Origin: Tuctoria greenei
Taxonomy: Eukaryota > Streptophyta > Magnoliopsida > Poales > Poaceae
Length of the DNA: 64,000 nucleotides
Assembly: GCA_036927565.1 (NCBI GenBank)
Contig: JAYESD010000008.1
Coordinates: 115,490,279-115,554,278, forward strand
Direction: 5' to 3'
In this document: positions 1-12,153 of the stretch, one piece after another
How the letters are laid out: every line of letters starts with the position of its first letter
Numbering within the stretch: position 1 is the stretch's first letter
Notes under the pieces: model-generated
What the model was told of the DNA's origin: nothing
The model's database searches: none
The model's input: the letters and a program-made list of their open reading frames with translations, nothing else
Made by a program: the position numbers and the translations under genes

Positions 1-1622
1 TCGACAATATAATCGATGTCATCCAAAAGGGAGTAACAACTCGATCTCATATAGCTAATTTTTTGTGAAAATTACTCTTTTGTACAATCTTTGGAACCAC
101 ACAAGGTTGAAGATGAATTAAAGGATCCGGATTGGATGGTGGCAATGCAAGAAGAATGGAACAACTTCAAAAGGAACAAAGTGTGGGAACTTGTCAAAAG
201 ACCCAAGTTCAATGTCAGCGGCACTAAATGGGTCTTCCGTAACAAGCAAGAGGAAGACGGGGTGGTGACAAGGAACAAAGCACGACTTGTGGCCAAAGGG
301 TATTCACAAGTCAAAGGTTTGGATTTCGACGAGACTTCTGCTCCCGTAGCTAGCTTGAATTGATTCGTATATTACTTGCATATGCTACTAACCATGATTT
401 CAAGCTTTATCAATTGGATGTGAAAAGCGCCTTCCTCAACGGACTGATCAAGGAGGAGGTGTACGTGGAGCAACCCCCTGGGTTTGAAGATCAAGAGTTC
501 CCCGACCATGTATACAAACTGAGTAAGGCTCTCTATGGCCTCAAACAAGCCCCTAGAGCTTGGTATGAGTGCCTTAGAGATTTTTTGATTGAAAATGGTT
601 TTAGGATTGGTAAAGCTGATTATACCTTGTTTACTAAGCATTTTGATAATGATCTATTCATGTGCCAAATCTATGTTGACGATATTATATTTGGTTCAAC
701 TAACAAATCTTTTTGTCAAGAATTTAATAAGATTATGACAGATATATTCGAGATGTCCATGATGGGAGAGTTGAAATACTTCTTGGGATTCCAAGTAAAG
801 CAACAAAAGGACAGGACATTCATAAGCCAAACAAAGTATATTCAAGACATTCTCAAGAAGTTTGGAATGGACAAAGCAAAGCCCATAAAGACTCCCATGG
901 CGATAAATGAACATTTGTATCTCAATGAAGACGGACCAAACGTGGATCAAAAGGTATATCGCTCTATGATTGGCTCCTTACTTTATTTATGTGCATCTAG
1001 GCCTGATATCATGTTGAGTGTATGTTTGTGTGCAAGATTCCAAGACAATCCTAAGGAATGTCATTCGACAGCCGTAAAAAGGATATTGCGATATTTAGTT
1101 CATTCACACAACCTAGGACTTTGGTATCCTAAAGGTTCAAAATTCAATCTCGTTGGATACTCCAATGCAGATTATGTCGGATGCAATGAATATAGAAAAA
1201 GTACCTCTGGTACTTGCCAATTTCTAGGTAGATCCCTAGTTTTTTAGTCCTCCAAGAAAAAAAATTCATTACCTTATCCACGACCGAAGCAGAGTATGTT
1301 GTAGCCGGGAGTTGTTGTGCACAACTCCTTTGGATGCGACAAACTCTAAGGGATTACTGTTACAATATGAGTCATATTTCACTCCTTTGTGACAATGAGA
1401 GTGCCATTAAGATTGCCCGTAATCCTGTTGAGCACTCTAGAACCAAACACATAGACACCCGACACCTTTTTTTGAGAGATCACTCAATGAAATGAGACAT
1501 AGCCATTTCCCATGTCAACACTAAGAAACAACTAGCCGATATCTTTACAAAGCCACCTGATGAAAAATGCTTTTGTGAGCTCTGAAATGAACTAAATATC
1601 CTTGATGCTCGGAACGTGGCTT
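1..1622 (+). pseudogene. copia pol remnant: reverse transcriptase and RNase H
   Basis: This encodes the C-terminal half of a copia polyprotein, which copies element RNA to DNA in the cytoplasmic particle. Visible landmarks are the RT entry block (NKVWELV, GTKWVFRNK, ARLVAKGYSQ), the QLDVKSAFLNG block, YGLKQAPRAWYE and the catalytic YVDD at about 672-683. RNase H follows with the STSGTCQFLG, TEAEYVA and SRTKHIDTRH blocks to about 1500. The reading frame changes near 65 and again near 360. A tag stop at about 1245 replaces the tryptophan usual in that block, and a tga follows near 1495. The N-terminal gag, protease and integrase lie outside the window. Identity as a copia RT is secure; function is lost. 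Confidence 0.9.
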
Positions 1623-1865
1623 GAAAACTTGCAAACATGTATGCCATCTTCAAAAATCATGTTGATTGTGTTGAAAAATTATCTCTCTCTATTTTCTCCG
1701 AAAAACTATGTTAATTACTTGATCTTGGTGAATTATGGTCATAACTTGATTGTTGTATGTATAGTGATCATATTCCTCAAGAATATTTGTGTGTTTTTGG
1801 CCCCTATTTTCTTTTTAAGCACCTTCGAATATATACGAAAGGTCTATAGTCTTCTGTCCTGGTGA

Positions 1866-2402
1866 CCACGGACTAGTCTGTGGTTACTCTGGACTAGTCC
1901 GCACATTGCAGACTAGTCCGCATAGTGTGCGCTAGACCAGACTAGCCTGGTCAGACCACGGACTAGTCCGATTTTTCGACGCCATAACCCTAGGGCTGGT
2001 GTAACCCTAATCCGCTTTCTCCTCACAACTCCTCTCACGTTCTCTCTCCTCACTCAAGTGCTCCCAAGGCGATTTGGCAAGTCCTCCATAAAATCCACTA
2101 GAGTTTTGGTGAGATTTGATCTCCATTGCAAGGGGATTGAATACCAGGGACTAGTCCCCACCAACAACTCCTTCAATGCCGCAAATCGAAGGATTTGGTA
2201 AAATTTCTTTCCAAACCTTAGAACCTTCGATTTCCCCTTGTTTGTGCTCAAATAGATTAGTTCCTCCTGCCGATACATGCTCCCTTGATGTATTACAACT
2301 ACATTGCTCCATTTTTGCATTGAGAAACTCCATTATCCTGTTAGTTAGGGTTTGAGTAGCTGGATATCGGACTAGTCCGCACCTGAGCAATGGACAAGTC
2401 CG
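1866..2402. repeat. dispersed GGACTAGTCC palindromes between pol and ORF3
   Basis: Three exact copies of the 10-bp palindrome GGACTAGTCC lie between the end of pol and ORF3, at about 1892, 1962 and 2369. One-base variants such as AGACTAGTCC and GGACAAGTCC lie among them. The intervening sequence has no recognisable coding content. The same motif forms arrays in the LTRs of this element type, so here it has spread to an internal, non-LTR position. Confidence 0.75.
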
Positions 2403-2491
2403 ATGTTAGCTGAACAAAACCCTAATCTTCTTCAACTCAATGCCTCTCCTTGCTACCAATCCTTATCTATGTTATGTATAACCTTCTTATC

Positions 2492-4050
2492 ATGACAATG
2501 TCAAGCTCAAATGATGATGTCTCCGACTTTGAGGCCGAATTGGATCAAGAAGTGTTGCCTTGAATGTCGGATTCTCGCTCCAACAAAAGACAAGAGCATG
2601 CTGTCGAGCCTTCGTCCGTCCCACCTAGGGTACGGCGAAAGATTCTATACAAGAAGCCAGCTTCAAAAGCAAAGAATGTGGTTGGCCCTAGTTCGGCGGC
2701 TCCATGCCAATCTAAGGGAAAAGGCAAAGGAATTGCCTCTGGCCCGATTGGCCCCCTCGAGATGACTACTCCAAGACGGGGAAATAGGGACCCTCAGAAG
2801 AAAAGTTCAATGGCAAAGGGAGTGATGTGGCTTGGAAACTGAGGAAGACTGATGCCTATATCAATGGTAAGAAGGCAGTTGATCCTAGATTCTGGAGCAA
2901 CTTCCGCGCGGACTACTACAGTATCGTGTACCTTCAGATGAAGATACCAGTGGTCCGCAGCCAATGGATCGACTGGACACACTTTGAGAGAAAGAGCTGT
3001 CAAGCCTTTGATGAAGTGATAGCGGTTGTGGAGAGACATGGCCTCAAGGACTTGTTTGCTTTCAGGTATAACTGGAATGATGAGGTCATCACTCAATTCT
3101 TTGCAACTTGCTACTTTGCCAGCGATGAAGAAGAGAGAGTGACTTGGATGACTCATGGATCCAAGTACACAGTCACATATGATGAGTTTGCCAGGCTGCT
3201 GCATCTAGAGGACACTGACAACAATGCAATTGTGATTCACAATCTTGGTGTCCTAGAGAAGGACAAGATGGACTTTATCTATGACACTTGCCTCAAATAC
3301 GATCCTCCCTCAACCAAGAACATGAAGCCCTTCTTCATGGTTCTAAATAGAGTGCTCTGGAAGACCATTGCTCCAAAGGATGGAGATGCATGGAGTGTCC
3401 AAGGTTACTTGAGAACCTTGATGAAAGTGATTAGCAAGAAGTGGAAGTTTGACATCTTCGACTACATCTGGAATGATATGGTGAACATCTCCTGCACCCC
3501 CAACCGTTCCTGTGGTTATGCACCGTACATCATGTTCATGATAGAGAAGGTCACATGAATTGAGTTTGTGAAAGATGTCAAGCATACTGCTCTAAGGCCT
3601 CAGAAGCCTCCTCAAGCCACTCTCCCAGCTGCTGCCTCACCTGCTTCAGCTGAAGAACATCCAGAGAAAGCCCAAGGAGAGGCTAGACCTCCATGAAGCT
3701 GAAGGGCCCCTCCTCACAAAGGGTCTCCTAGTGGCATTATGAAGTACTTGGCCGCCATCTTCGGTTCTTGCCACAAAGCTGAAGTGAATCTCCACAAGAT
3801 TAACAAGGCAAGGAAAGAGGACATGAGGTACATGAAGGAAAATGTCAAAGCCATATGCCAGAAGCTGGAGATTGAGCCTGTTAGGTCTCTAGTCATCTCA
3901 GAGGACTCTGCTTCTGACTTCTCGGAGCTTCCACCACTTTCTCCTCTTGAACTTGCATACTTTGGCATTGGGGGCACAACGAGTGGCTCTCACCCTCATC
4001 CTTCTCAGCCTAATGATGAAGACGACGAAAGGACCGATAGCGCAGAGTGA
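2492..4050 (+). pseudogene. SIRE-type ORF3 (plant transposon-protein domain)
   Basis: This is an extra ORF downstream of pol, in the position called env-like in SIRE elements. The first ATG (2492) gives a short acidic Ser/Asp leader, stopped after about 24 codons, then a basic Lys/Pro/Ser-rich stretch to about 2820. A one-step frameshift leads into a 240-residue globular region (2827-3558) with blocks such as DPRFWSNFRADYY, VVERHGLKDLF, YDEFARLLHL and GYAPYIMFMIEKV. This looks like the domain catalogued as 'putative plant transposon protein' in grass retroelements. A charged C-terminal tail (3739-4050) ends DEDDERTDSAE. Stops at 3556, 3694 and 3700 break it. I see no signal peptide or clear membrane helix, so an envelope role is not supported. 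The function of this domain is unknown. Confidence 0.7.
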
Positions 4051-4534
4051 TCCTGCGATGATGCTTAGATCCCTCTTCTACTTCTTTTTGGTGCCTTGAT
4101 GCCAAAGGGGGAGATATTGAGGGGGAGTCTTAGGCTCTAGCAGTAGGTTGCGAAATGAGAGATCTATTAGTGTTTCTTTTGGTGTTGTAAGACTTTTATT
4201 ATGTTCGTATTATGCTCCTGGACATGTTTATGGAGTTTGTGATAATGCTTTGTTATGATATATGTTAATGCTCTGAAATGATCTATGTTAATGCTCTAAA
4301 ATTGATATACATACTTGATAATTGCTATGATTATGCTGTTTACTTCATTCACATCACGATTATTGCTCACATAAACATAGTTTTGCACCCCATCATAAAG
4401 AGTGCACATATGTCCTATGTCTACGCTGCCTATTTTGTTCAAAGTTCATATGTGCACACTTTATGGAAATCTGAATTTTTATCATATTTGTGTAATCTCA
4501 ATTGGTTGTCATCAATCACCAAAAAGGGGGAGAT
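4051..4534 (+). other. non-coding 3' region with two polypurine tracts
   Basis: AT-rich untranslated sequence between ORF3 and the 3' LTR. Two purine runs are visible: one at about 4097-4128 (AAAGGGGGAGATATTGAGGG followed by GGAG) and one at 4521-4533 (AAAAAGGGGGAGA) directly before the LTR. The second is the expected plus-strand primer. The first may be an accessory tract. Nothing coding is recognised. Confidence 0.7.
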
Positions 4535-4796
4535 TGTAAGTGCATCTAGGCATCCCTTGTGGGTTTTGGTTGATTTATGACAAACAAATGAGATCCTAAC
4601 AAAATTGTTGAGATGAGCGCAGGTTTTAAAGAAATTAGGAGGAAAGATCAAAAAGAAAGGGGAATGAGGAATCAAAAGGAAAAGAGCTCAGGAGCTGAAA
4701 AGATTAGATCATTGTGTATGGAGTGTGTTGGAGAAAGACACCCCAAGAGCTCAAGTTAGCAAACAATTTAACTCACTGCACAATTCACAGGAAAAT

Positions 4797-5275
4797 CGGA
4801 CTAGTTCGATATACACCGGACTAGTCCGATATCTCTCTGACTAGGATCGGACTAGTCCCCCCTTGTGCGTACTAGTCCTTAGCACTTCACTCTTGCACAA
4901 CAAACGGACAAGTCCGATATCCATCAGAATAGTCCGATAATCTTTTGACTAAAATCGGACAAGTCCTCCAAGTCCAGACTTGTCCTTAACCACACAATTT
5001 TCCATGTCACCGGACAAGTCTGATATCCATCAGACTAGTCCGAAAACTCTTTGACTAAAATCGGACAAGTCCTCCAAGTGCATACTTGTCCTCAATTCTA
5101 CATGAGGTTCACCACATCGGACTAGTCCATATATGTTGGACTAGTCCGAACACTTCCAGAGCCCAGATCAGACTAGTCTGGACATTAACGCACAAGTCCG
5201 ATATCCTTGAACACTTAGGGTTTTTCACACGCCGCACACCGGACTAGTCCGGAGTCCACCACAGACTAGTACGAA
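4797..5275. repeat. GGACTAGTCC palindrome array in U3
   Basis: Five exact GGACTAGTCC palindromes and more than ten near-copies (GGACAAGTCC, CAGACTAGTCCG, TGGACTAGTCCG) are spaced roughly 15-40 bp apart, upstream of the LTR TATA box at 5314. Many pairs are followed by GATATC or GATATCCATC, giving a larger degenerate unit. Such placement would suit protein binding or chromatin effects on LTR transcription, but that is inference only. Confidence 0.85.
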
Positions 5276-5313
5276 CATCACAAACCCTAATGGTAACTTT
5301 TTGGAAACCCAAG

Positions 5314-5322
5314 TATAAATAG
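5314..5322 (+). promoter_or_regulatory. LTR TATA box
   Basis: TATAAATAG follows GGAAACCCAAG. The same context (GGAAACCC then TATAAATAG) is kept in the reversed LTR at 63523-63531. A related TATAAAA occurs at 30246 in the third copy, so conservation across three LTRs supports a real promoter core. Transcription would start about 30 bp downstream. Confidence 0.7.
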
Positions 5323-6332
5323 AGGTGTATGGCTCTACAACCATATCTCTTGATCCCTTGCGCAGTCACACCTTCTAAGAGCCCAAAATACACATCTCTC
5401 CACACATTCTAACCCTAGAAAGATCAAATCTTTGAGGATTAGCATTGATCAAAAGGAGAGACTTGTTCCACATGATCTTGAGCTCTTGGTATAGAATCTC
5501 TCGCACACTCTTGTTGTTTATTGCATATTTTTTGAGTGTGTTTGGTGGTGTTCTTCATTGTAATTCTCGGGGAGCTCTCAACTTGTGAGAAGGCCCCTTG
5601 AACAAGTTATTTGCCCTTTGTGATTAGTGGAAGAGAATCGGCCTCTGTGGCGATTCGATGAGGGTAGGGTTGGTGAAGTCCCGGTCCTCTGTGGACTCCT
5701 CAACGTTATGCAGGTTTCCTTCATGGGAATCGAACAACGGGATAAAATCATGTCTCACACTTTTTGTTTCATTGCTCATCACATTCTAGGGTTTACTTAA
5801 TCTTGTGTAACTTATATTAAAACATCGAAATCAAAGTTAATATGTGCGATACTTAGTCTCATTGTTGTGATACATCCAAGTTACAAATTACTTTCCGCTG
5901 CAGGGCACTAGATTTGAGATCATTGATCAGACTTGATCGTTCTAGTCCACGTATACCAGACTACTCCGCACAGTACTGGACTAGTCCGATCTCTCTGTAT
6001 TTGATCGATTTGTTAAGTGTTTCAAGATCCGACAAAAGTTCAAAAAGCCTATTCACCCCCTCCCCCCTCTAGGCTATATTCACTCCCTAAGTTCAGTCAG
6101 TTATGGCAAGGCGGACATAAGATTCCTGGGCTAACTTACGTCGGCTTTGCCATAGCTGACCTAAGTTATGTTTGTAATTTTTTTATAAAACAAAAAAATC
6201 CTACCTCGCACGATGGTGAGCTCACAGAGACAATATCAGTCAAACAACAACAACAATATATAGTCGAACAGATTCAACACAGCTCCTATTCTTAGTCAAA
6301 CAACACATTCAACACAACAATTTACAAAATGG

Positions 6333-9153
6333 CTAATCGCTAGCCCCTCGACTACCTCCGGAGCCAAAAAGCTCATCTTGGCGCGTCCCTTCGGGTGTTG
6401 GTACCGTGCTGAAGGAGTTTGCACCATCGTAGTCGAACCCTGCAAAGAACATTAGAGTTAGACATGTTACAAATGCATCTCACACTCTTCCTCTCTCTCT
6501 CTAACTTCCATCATCTCACTCTCTACCTCTCCCTTTCTCTCTTTATCTCACTCTCTTCCTCTCCCTCTCCCTCTTTCTCTCCCTCTCTCTCTTTCTATAT
6601 TTCTCTTACACTGTCTTCCTCTCCCTCCATCTCTTTCTCTCATTCTCTCACTCTCTTCCTCTCCCTAACTTTCTCTCACTCTCTTTCTCTCCCTCTCTTT
6701 TTGTCACACTTCCTCTCTTCCTCTCCCTCTCTTTCTCTAATCCTCTCACTCTATTCCTCTCTCTAACTCTCTTCCTCTCCCTCTCTCTCCATCCATCCCC
6801 TCTTTCTCCCACTATCTTCCTCTCCCTCTTTAGCATCCTCTCTCTCATTTTACCCTCTCTCTCACACTCTTCCTCTCCCTATCTATATATATCTTACTTC
6901 ACCTCTATCTCACCCCTCTCTCTCTCCCAACCTATCTCTATCTCTCTTATTCCACCTCTCTCTCTCTCTCACCCTACGTTCTACCTCCTTCTCTTCCCAT
7001 GTGAAATAGAGAAATGAATACGACAATATTAAAGAAAGAGTTTATTATGTACCTGCACTGGGGGCACCTGTGTTGGGGTCACCTGCGGCAACGGAAATGG
7101 AGGAACCTCAATCCGCTGACCAGTCTGTCGAGCAAGGGCCTGTAATTGCAAAATATTTGAAGATATATGTTACAGAAATGCTATGAAGTTAAACTACATT
7201 AGTTTCAATTACTTACCTACATCATTGCCTGCATTTGGGCCATGTACATGGTTGTGGCCTCCTCGAAGGCCATCGACCTCTACAGCTCTATCTGGGTCTC
7301 CGTCAGCTCCGTCTGGGTCTGCGTCAGCTCCGCCTGGGTCTGCGTCAGTGAATCCTTCATGGCATTGAGCTCCAACTGGGTCTTCAAAAGATGGCCACCT
7401 GATGACCCATCGAATGAGGTCTGCGTCGCTGAAGCGCCTCTCGAATCACGCTGACCTCTAATCGACAACTCCATCAAAAATGGCAAACCTACAAAAAAAA
7501 TGAAAAATAGTAAGTAAAGAAGGTACATTGGAAAATAAATGAAACAAATGACCAACTCACTATCCATGGGCCTTCCTACCTCCACTCGTGTACACGGCTT
7601 GGGGGTCGATCAACACATTTTCCCAATCGTAATCTTCACCGTGTATTTCCATGACCTCCTGCGCGTACTTTTCCTAAAAACAAAGAAATTGTGTAAGTCT
7701 GTCAGTAATACCATTAGTTATATAAACTGATGAATTTTGAAAACTTACCAGTCGATCGGTCGTGACCTGACAACACTGCCCAGGGTGGGAAGGGTCACTT
7801 CCCTTGTGACCTCTCTTCCTAACCTAGGTCGGGGTCAGCTCCTGACCGGTCTCTCGCTTCTGTATAGTAGTGTTAGTGGGAAAAATATAATCTGAACACA
7901 TAAATGAACTTACCTTGCATTTAGCCAAACGCAAGTAGCCATCTCCGTTGTAGTTGTCCTTGCCCGCGGACCCCCGACACTCTCTTGCCTTTATGGACTT
8001 AGTGATAAAAGCATTGCTAGCCCAGTACCGACAAAGAGCTCGATACGCCTCGGGTCGACCCTATAACCAGGAAATACTAACCTGCACATATTTCATATTT
8101 CCTCAATGTAGTTAACATACGTAGGTATTGTTAATATTTAACATTAAAACTTACCTCCGCGTACTGCTCCTCTATCAAGTACGTGTTGGAGACCTTCCTA
8201 AATGGACCCCATTCCCACTGGTGCTGATGCCACTTCTGGTACTCGTTCAAGGCTTCGATCCAGACGTACGACAATGCCGCCATCATAAGCTTCCAAGCGT
8301 CGTGGTGGAACACGAGTCTTGTGTGGTCCTCCATGCTCGGTTCCTCTAAGTGGTACATCAACTTTAAGAAAACAAACATTTAAGTGATATGCATTAAAAA
8401 TTTAAATGAGAGTTGAAAAATTTAAATAGTTAAACTTACCATAAAATCATTCCACAGGGCTCCCTAAAGGGAGTCGCGGACCTTGTGAGGGACACGAGCG
8501 TAGTCGTCCCACGGCAGGGCAAAGAAACCGTCGATGACACTAGGGTAGTGCAAATTAACTAAAGCCCCGATGACACCGTTAACTTGCCTATGGGGTCCCT
8601 GCCCCAAGAATGAACCGTCCAACCAAGATCTGCAAATTTTGCTAACTCATTAAGTACCGGAAGACAACATCTAATATTTAATACTATATGGTTTTTTTAC
8701 CTATCTCCGACAGGGGATAGTGATCTGCTGACTAAGAACTGGAGGAGGGGCCGCAAAGTGGGTCCTCCTTGTCCGTCGCCTCTGTGGCACCACCGCGTCC
8801 CGTGACCTAGAAGGCTAGTCACCACCGGAGCCCGAAGGCTCCATGCTAGGCGGCTCCGAAGGGAGGCTCGCCGGCTCCTGTGGCGGCAGCCTAGCCTCTG
8901 ACTCAGACTCAAATGAGTCTGAGTCCGACTGCAAAAATAAAAAGATTGATAAGAAACAATTACTTATAAGTGCAATTTAAAATAACGTGATTGCCAACTG
9001 AAATTTACCTTCGTGCGCTTTAAGTCCACCTCACCCAATTGAACCTGAGCCGCAAACTCTGGAAGGTGCGCCAGCAGCTGAGAGAATCTGCTCGCACCTG
9101 ATGAGGTACCTGAAAAAAGGTCTCGTGTCGGCTCTTTTGCCTCGGCTCGTACC
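6333..9153 (-). pseudogene. CACTA second gene (Ptta/En/Spm plant transposase, TNPA-like)
   Basis: A multi-exon gene can be followed on the minus strand by consistent AG/GT junctions. Exons lie at about 9153-9010 (AKEPTRDLFSGTSSGASRF), 8930-8699 (Ser/Glu/Pro-rich), 8628-8441, 8362-8156, 8080-7916, 7861-7749, 7673-7572, 7489-7215, 7140-7056 and 6437-6333, ending in a tag stop. Middle exons match the plant En/Spm 'transposase 24' type (HHDAWKLMMAALSYVW, NEYQKWHQHQWEWGPF, KARECRGSAGKDNYNGDGYL). The 7489-7215 exon has a QTQAELTQTQTELTETQ heptad-like coiled coil. In-frame stops lie in at least four exons. Such proteins bind subterminal repeats in CACTA transposition (family knowledge). Confidence 0.65.
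6474..6985. repeat. CT-rich (pyrimidine) low-complexity tract
   Basis: About 500 bp of CTCTC, CTTCCTCTCCCT and TCTCTCAC repeats with almost no purines on the plus strand. It lies in what would be the last intron of the minus-strand CACTA gene. ORFs across it are artefacts of composition. Long GA/CT tracts can form triplex DNA, but nothing in the sequence shows a function. Confidence 0.85.
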
Positions 9154-9409
9154 TGAAAAAGTTAATATAATTGATTATTATGATAATATAATATACAAAA
9201 TTCATGTTAAGTTAGTGAAGAAAATGTTACTTCATAAATTTCAAAATTCATCAACGTCACGGACATGCAGCCTACTACTTAAACCAGCCCATCGATCTTC
9301 TTCTTCCGTGACCGTCTTGATTGCATTTCGTTTCCATTTCCGCGTAGCAGTAGGCTCGACTAAGTCATCGATATATTAAGTTTTCGTTTCTGTTTTCGTG
9401 CCCTTCTCA

Positions 9410-12049
9410 ATATCTTAAGCATCTTCAACTAAGTCATCGAGTCCTTCACCAGGCTCGACTGTAAATGAGTTTGGCAACTCTTCCTCTTGGTAAACCTCAT
9501 CAACCTCATGTTCCTCATGGTAATCATCATCTCTTGGAGCGTATAACCACCCACAAGGATTCACCTTATGTACCACCAACCAAGATTTGAGTTTTTTGAA
9601 TGGATAAGGTAGATAGTACACTTTATCCACTTGGTGTGCAAGAATCGAATCCTTTCAACCATTCCTTATGTTTTACTTCGACCATGCCAAACTGTTTTAG
9701 TCAAATTCCACGACTGGAATCAAACCAATCACAGTCAACGAATACTGCTCCAATATCTTTGTTTCCGACAAAAGCAAATTCAAGCTTCAGCGATGCACCC
9801 TTCAACTCATTCTCTGTTACTAACCACTGATTTCAGATATTTTGGTGCTCTTTCAATATGATACACCCACCTATATTGCACTGGACTGCCCACTTTCGCT
9901 TCAAATTGAAGATGGATTAGGAGATGTTGCATTGGATTGAAAAACCCTGGAGGATCTTTTTCCATCTTACACAATAGTACCAGTATCTCCTTCTCCAACT
10001 TACTCATCATCTTTGTCATGATTTCTTTAGCATGGAGTTGTCTATAGAAGTGGCTAATCTCGGCAAACACCTTCCACACCGCATCGTCAAAGTAGCCCCA
10101 AAACATAACAAGCAGAAGTCTTTCCATGATTATGTGATAATCACGACTCTTCAACCCAATGAGCATTCCTGTTATCACATTCATGGCTCATCTCAGACTA
10201 GCTGCATGACCATCTTAGAATTTCAAACTTTGCAACCATTCGAGAACTTCTTTCCTTTCTTTAGGTTGAAGACGGAAAGAAGCGTGTGGTTAACCACCAC
10301 TTTTGGAGACCGCAAGAGTTGGACAGTTACAAAGCTCAGCCAGATCCTTTCAAGCCTGTAAATTGTCTTTCGTTTTGCCCATCATGTCCATGCCTGTGCT
10401 TATGAAACATTTGTCCATGTTACACTCCTGATGCATGACATCAATGTTGTGCATGAGAATCAACGACTTCACATAGATAGCTCCCAAAGTCCATATATCT
10501 GAGTCCAATTGTGTTTTTCTCTGTAACCTAGAAAATATCTAAAACGACCTTCATCTAGCACCAATTTGTCCAACATATCAGTTATTTCTGGCCCGTTAAA
10601 ACATTTCAGTTGTCTTTTGGTGACAATAGTATCCTTTCTGATGACATTCCTCTATTGCTTAAACACGTGATTCGGAGGCAACCAATATTTGTGACAATTA
10701 AAGCAACATATATTGCCTCCATGAGTAAAGCAATCGGTGTCCGAAGCACATATTGGACACGTCAAACGATCGTGAGTGCTTCATCCAGAAATCATGTCGT
10801 ATGTCGAGAAATCATGGGCGGATCACAAATAAGCAGCTCGAAGGTTGAATTTCTACTTCTTCTAACAGTCATACGCTTCATCTCCTGTCCACAACATTTT
10901 TAATTCTTCGATAAAAGGTTTCATCATTACGTTGAGACGTGACCCAGGATTGTCCGATCCATTACAATGAGTCTAAGAAACATGAATGCATACTTCATGC
11001 AAAAAAGCCGGTGGTAGGTTGTACGGAATGACAAAGACAGGCCAACAGGAGTATGGTGTGGTGTTTGTGCTGAACGGCGACAATCTATCTGTTACCAACC
11101 CAATGCAAACATTTCTCATGTCACGGTCAAAATCTGGATCGAACCAGTCCAACGCCTTCCATGCCTCACCATCAGACGGGTTCGTCATGACTCTATTGCA
11201 CTAACGCACACCTTCTTTGTGCCATCTCATGGGTCTGGCAATTTTTTTATGAAAGGAACAACCGCTTCAACATAGGTGTCACGAGTAAGTATCGAAGCTG
11301 CTTACGTGGATCTTCTGTCATCACAATATCACCATCGTTATTAACAACTTCGATAAACCTCGGTTGACCACATTTGAAACATTTTTTCTCATTGGAATCC
11401 TCTCTCCAGAAAAGTATGCAGTTGTCTGAACACACATCAATCTTATCATATTTCATACCGAGACCAGAAAGAATTTTCTTCGCCTGATACATATCGTTAG
11501 ACACATTGTGGGGCTGTGGAAGGACATTGTTGAACAATTTGATGAGGTCATTGTAGCAGTTATTAGAAAGAAGTACTTAGACTTCATCGCCATAAGTCGA
11601 GTCACGAAAGTGAGGATGGTCATTTTAGTGTGACCATGCAGCAGCTCTTCTGAAGCTTTGAGAAGCTCGAATAACTTTTCAACCTCCGCTATAGGAGTAC
11701 CCTTCATAAGATCTAGTTGTATAGCATCCAACATCTCATCCATCTTATCAACCCCTGTGTCATCATCACTGTCCGCTTTCACTTCTTCTATAGCTTGAGA
11801 AGATGTCTCGCTGTGGAAGGTCCACAACTCATAATGTGATACATAACCATTTTGACACCAGTGTATCGAAAGTTCCAATTTGTCCAAAAACATCCAGTTC
11901 TAGCATTTCGTACATGGGCACCGCACCTTATTGATATTTGACAATGAAAAAGCTCATTCTACAAAAGTTGTCTTGGTGTACCACTCATCTGAGTGACCAC
12001 CAGTTCTGCTATTCCAACCAGTATACATCCAACTGCGATCTTCACCCAT
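9410..12049 (-). pseudogene. TNP2-type CACTA transposase, degraded
   Basis: The ATG at 12049 starts MGEDRSWMYTGWNSR, the transposase-associated N-terminal domain, which continues to RCPCTKC. Next come an LWTFHSETSS-like block, an acidic stretch and the TNP2 core. Core blocks are VLPQPHNVSNDMYQAKKIL, DNCILFWRED and CFKCGQPRF at 11537-11300, then GEAWKALDWFDPDF, PYSCWPVFVIPYNLPP and NPGSRLNVMMKPFIEELK at 11190-10900. Following blocks resemble the CPICASDTDCF region near 10760 and the LKSRDYHIIMERLL domain at 10184-9807. The C-terminal region ends LKSWLVVHKVNPCGWLY near 9540. The protein normally cuts CACTA ends in the nucleus. Stops occur within the first 60 codons, and frameshifts occur near 11560 and 11200. 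Identity is firm; activity is excluded. Confidence 0.85.
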
Positions 12050-12153
12050 GTTTGACTCTGCAGTTTAAAGTCAGAGAAATTATTATTACTTTATACTTTG
12101 TTTAATGTCATGGTACTACATTTATTGGAAAGGATAGGTCCTAAACCCAGCCA

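Larger units (their letters stand above)
1..6082 (+). mobile_element. SIRE/Maximus-type Ty1/copia retrotransposon, 3' part
   Basis: The left end is cut by the window edge. What remains is the end of pol (reverse transcriptase and RNase H), a palindrome-rich spacer, an extra ORF downstream of pol, a polypurine tract and the 3' LTR ending in CA at 6082. An additional ORF between RNase H and the 3' LTR, together with an LTR start of the TGTAAGTGCATCTAGG type, is characteristic of the SIRE/Maximus lineage of grass copia elements (family knowledge). Every ORF carries stops or frameshifts, so the copy is dead. The right LTR edge abuts CACTA subterminal sequence, suggesting this element landed inside the CACTA element. 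Confidence 0.85.
4535..6082 (+). repeat. 3' LTR of the SIRE-type element (1548 bp)
   Basis: The LTR starts TGTAAGTGCATCTAGG immediately after the polypurine tract. It ends near a C-rich block (CCTATTCACCCCCT, then CCCCCCTCTAGG) followed by ATATTCA at 6082, which is typical of SIRE/Maximus LTR ends. It holds a palindrome array in U3, a TATA box and a 3' portion running into the C-rich terminus. Closely related LTRs occur at 29480-30619 in the same direction and at 62775-64000 reversed. The 5' LTR is outside the window, so age cannot be estimated. Confidence 0.85.

Noticed and set aside
2492..4050. Retroviral-type envelope gene
   Set aside because: No signal peptide, cleavage site or membrane anchor can be seen; only the position resembles env.
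6419..6848. Ser/Leu-rich and Arg/Glu-rich ORFs on both strands
   Set aside because: Both are products of the CT/GA low-complexity tract and lie in an intron of the minus-strand CACTA gene.
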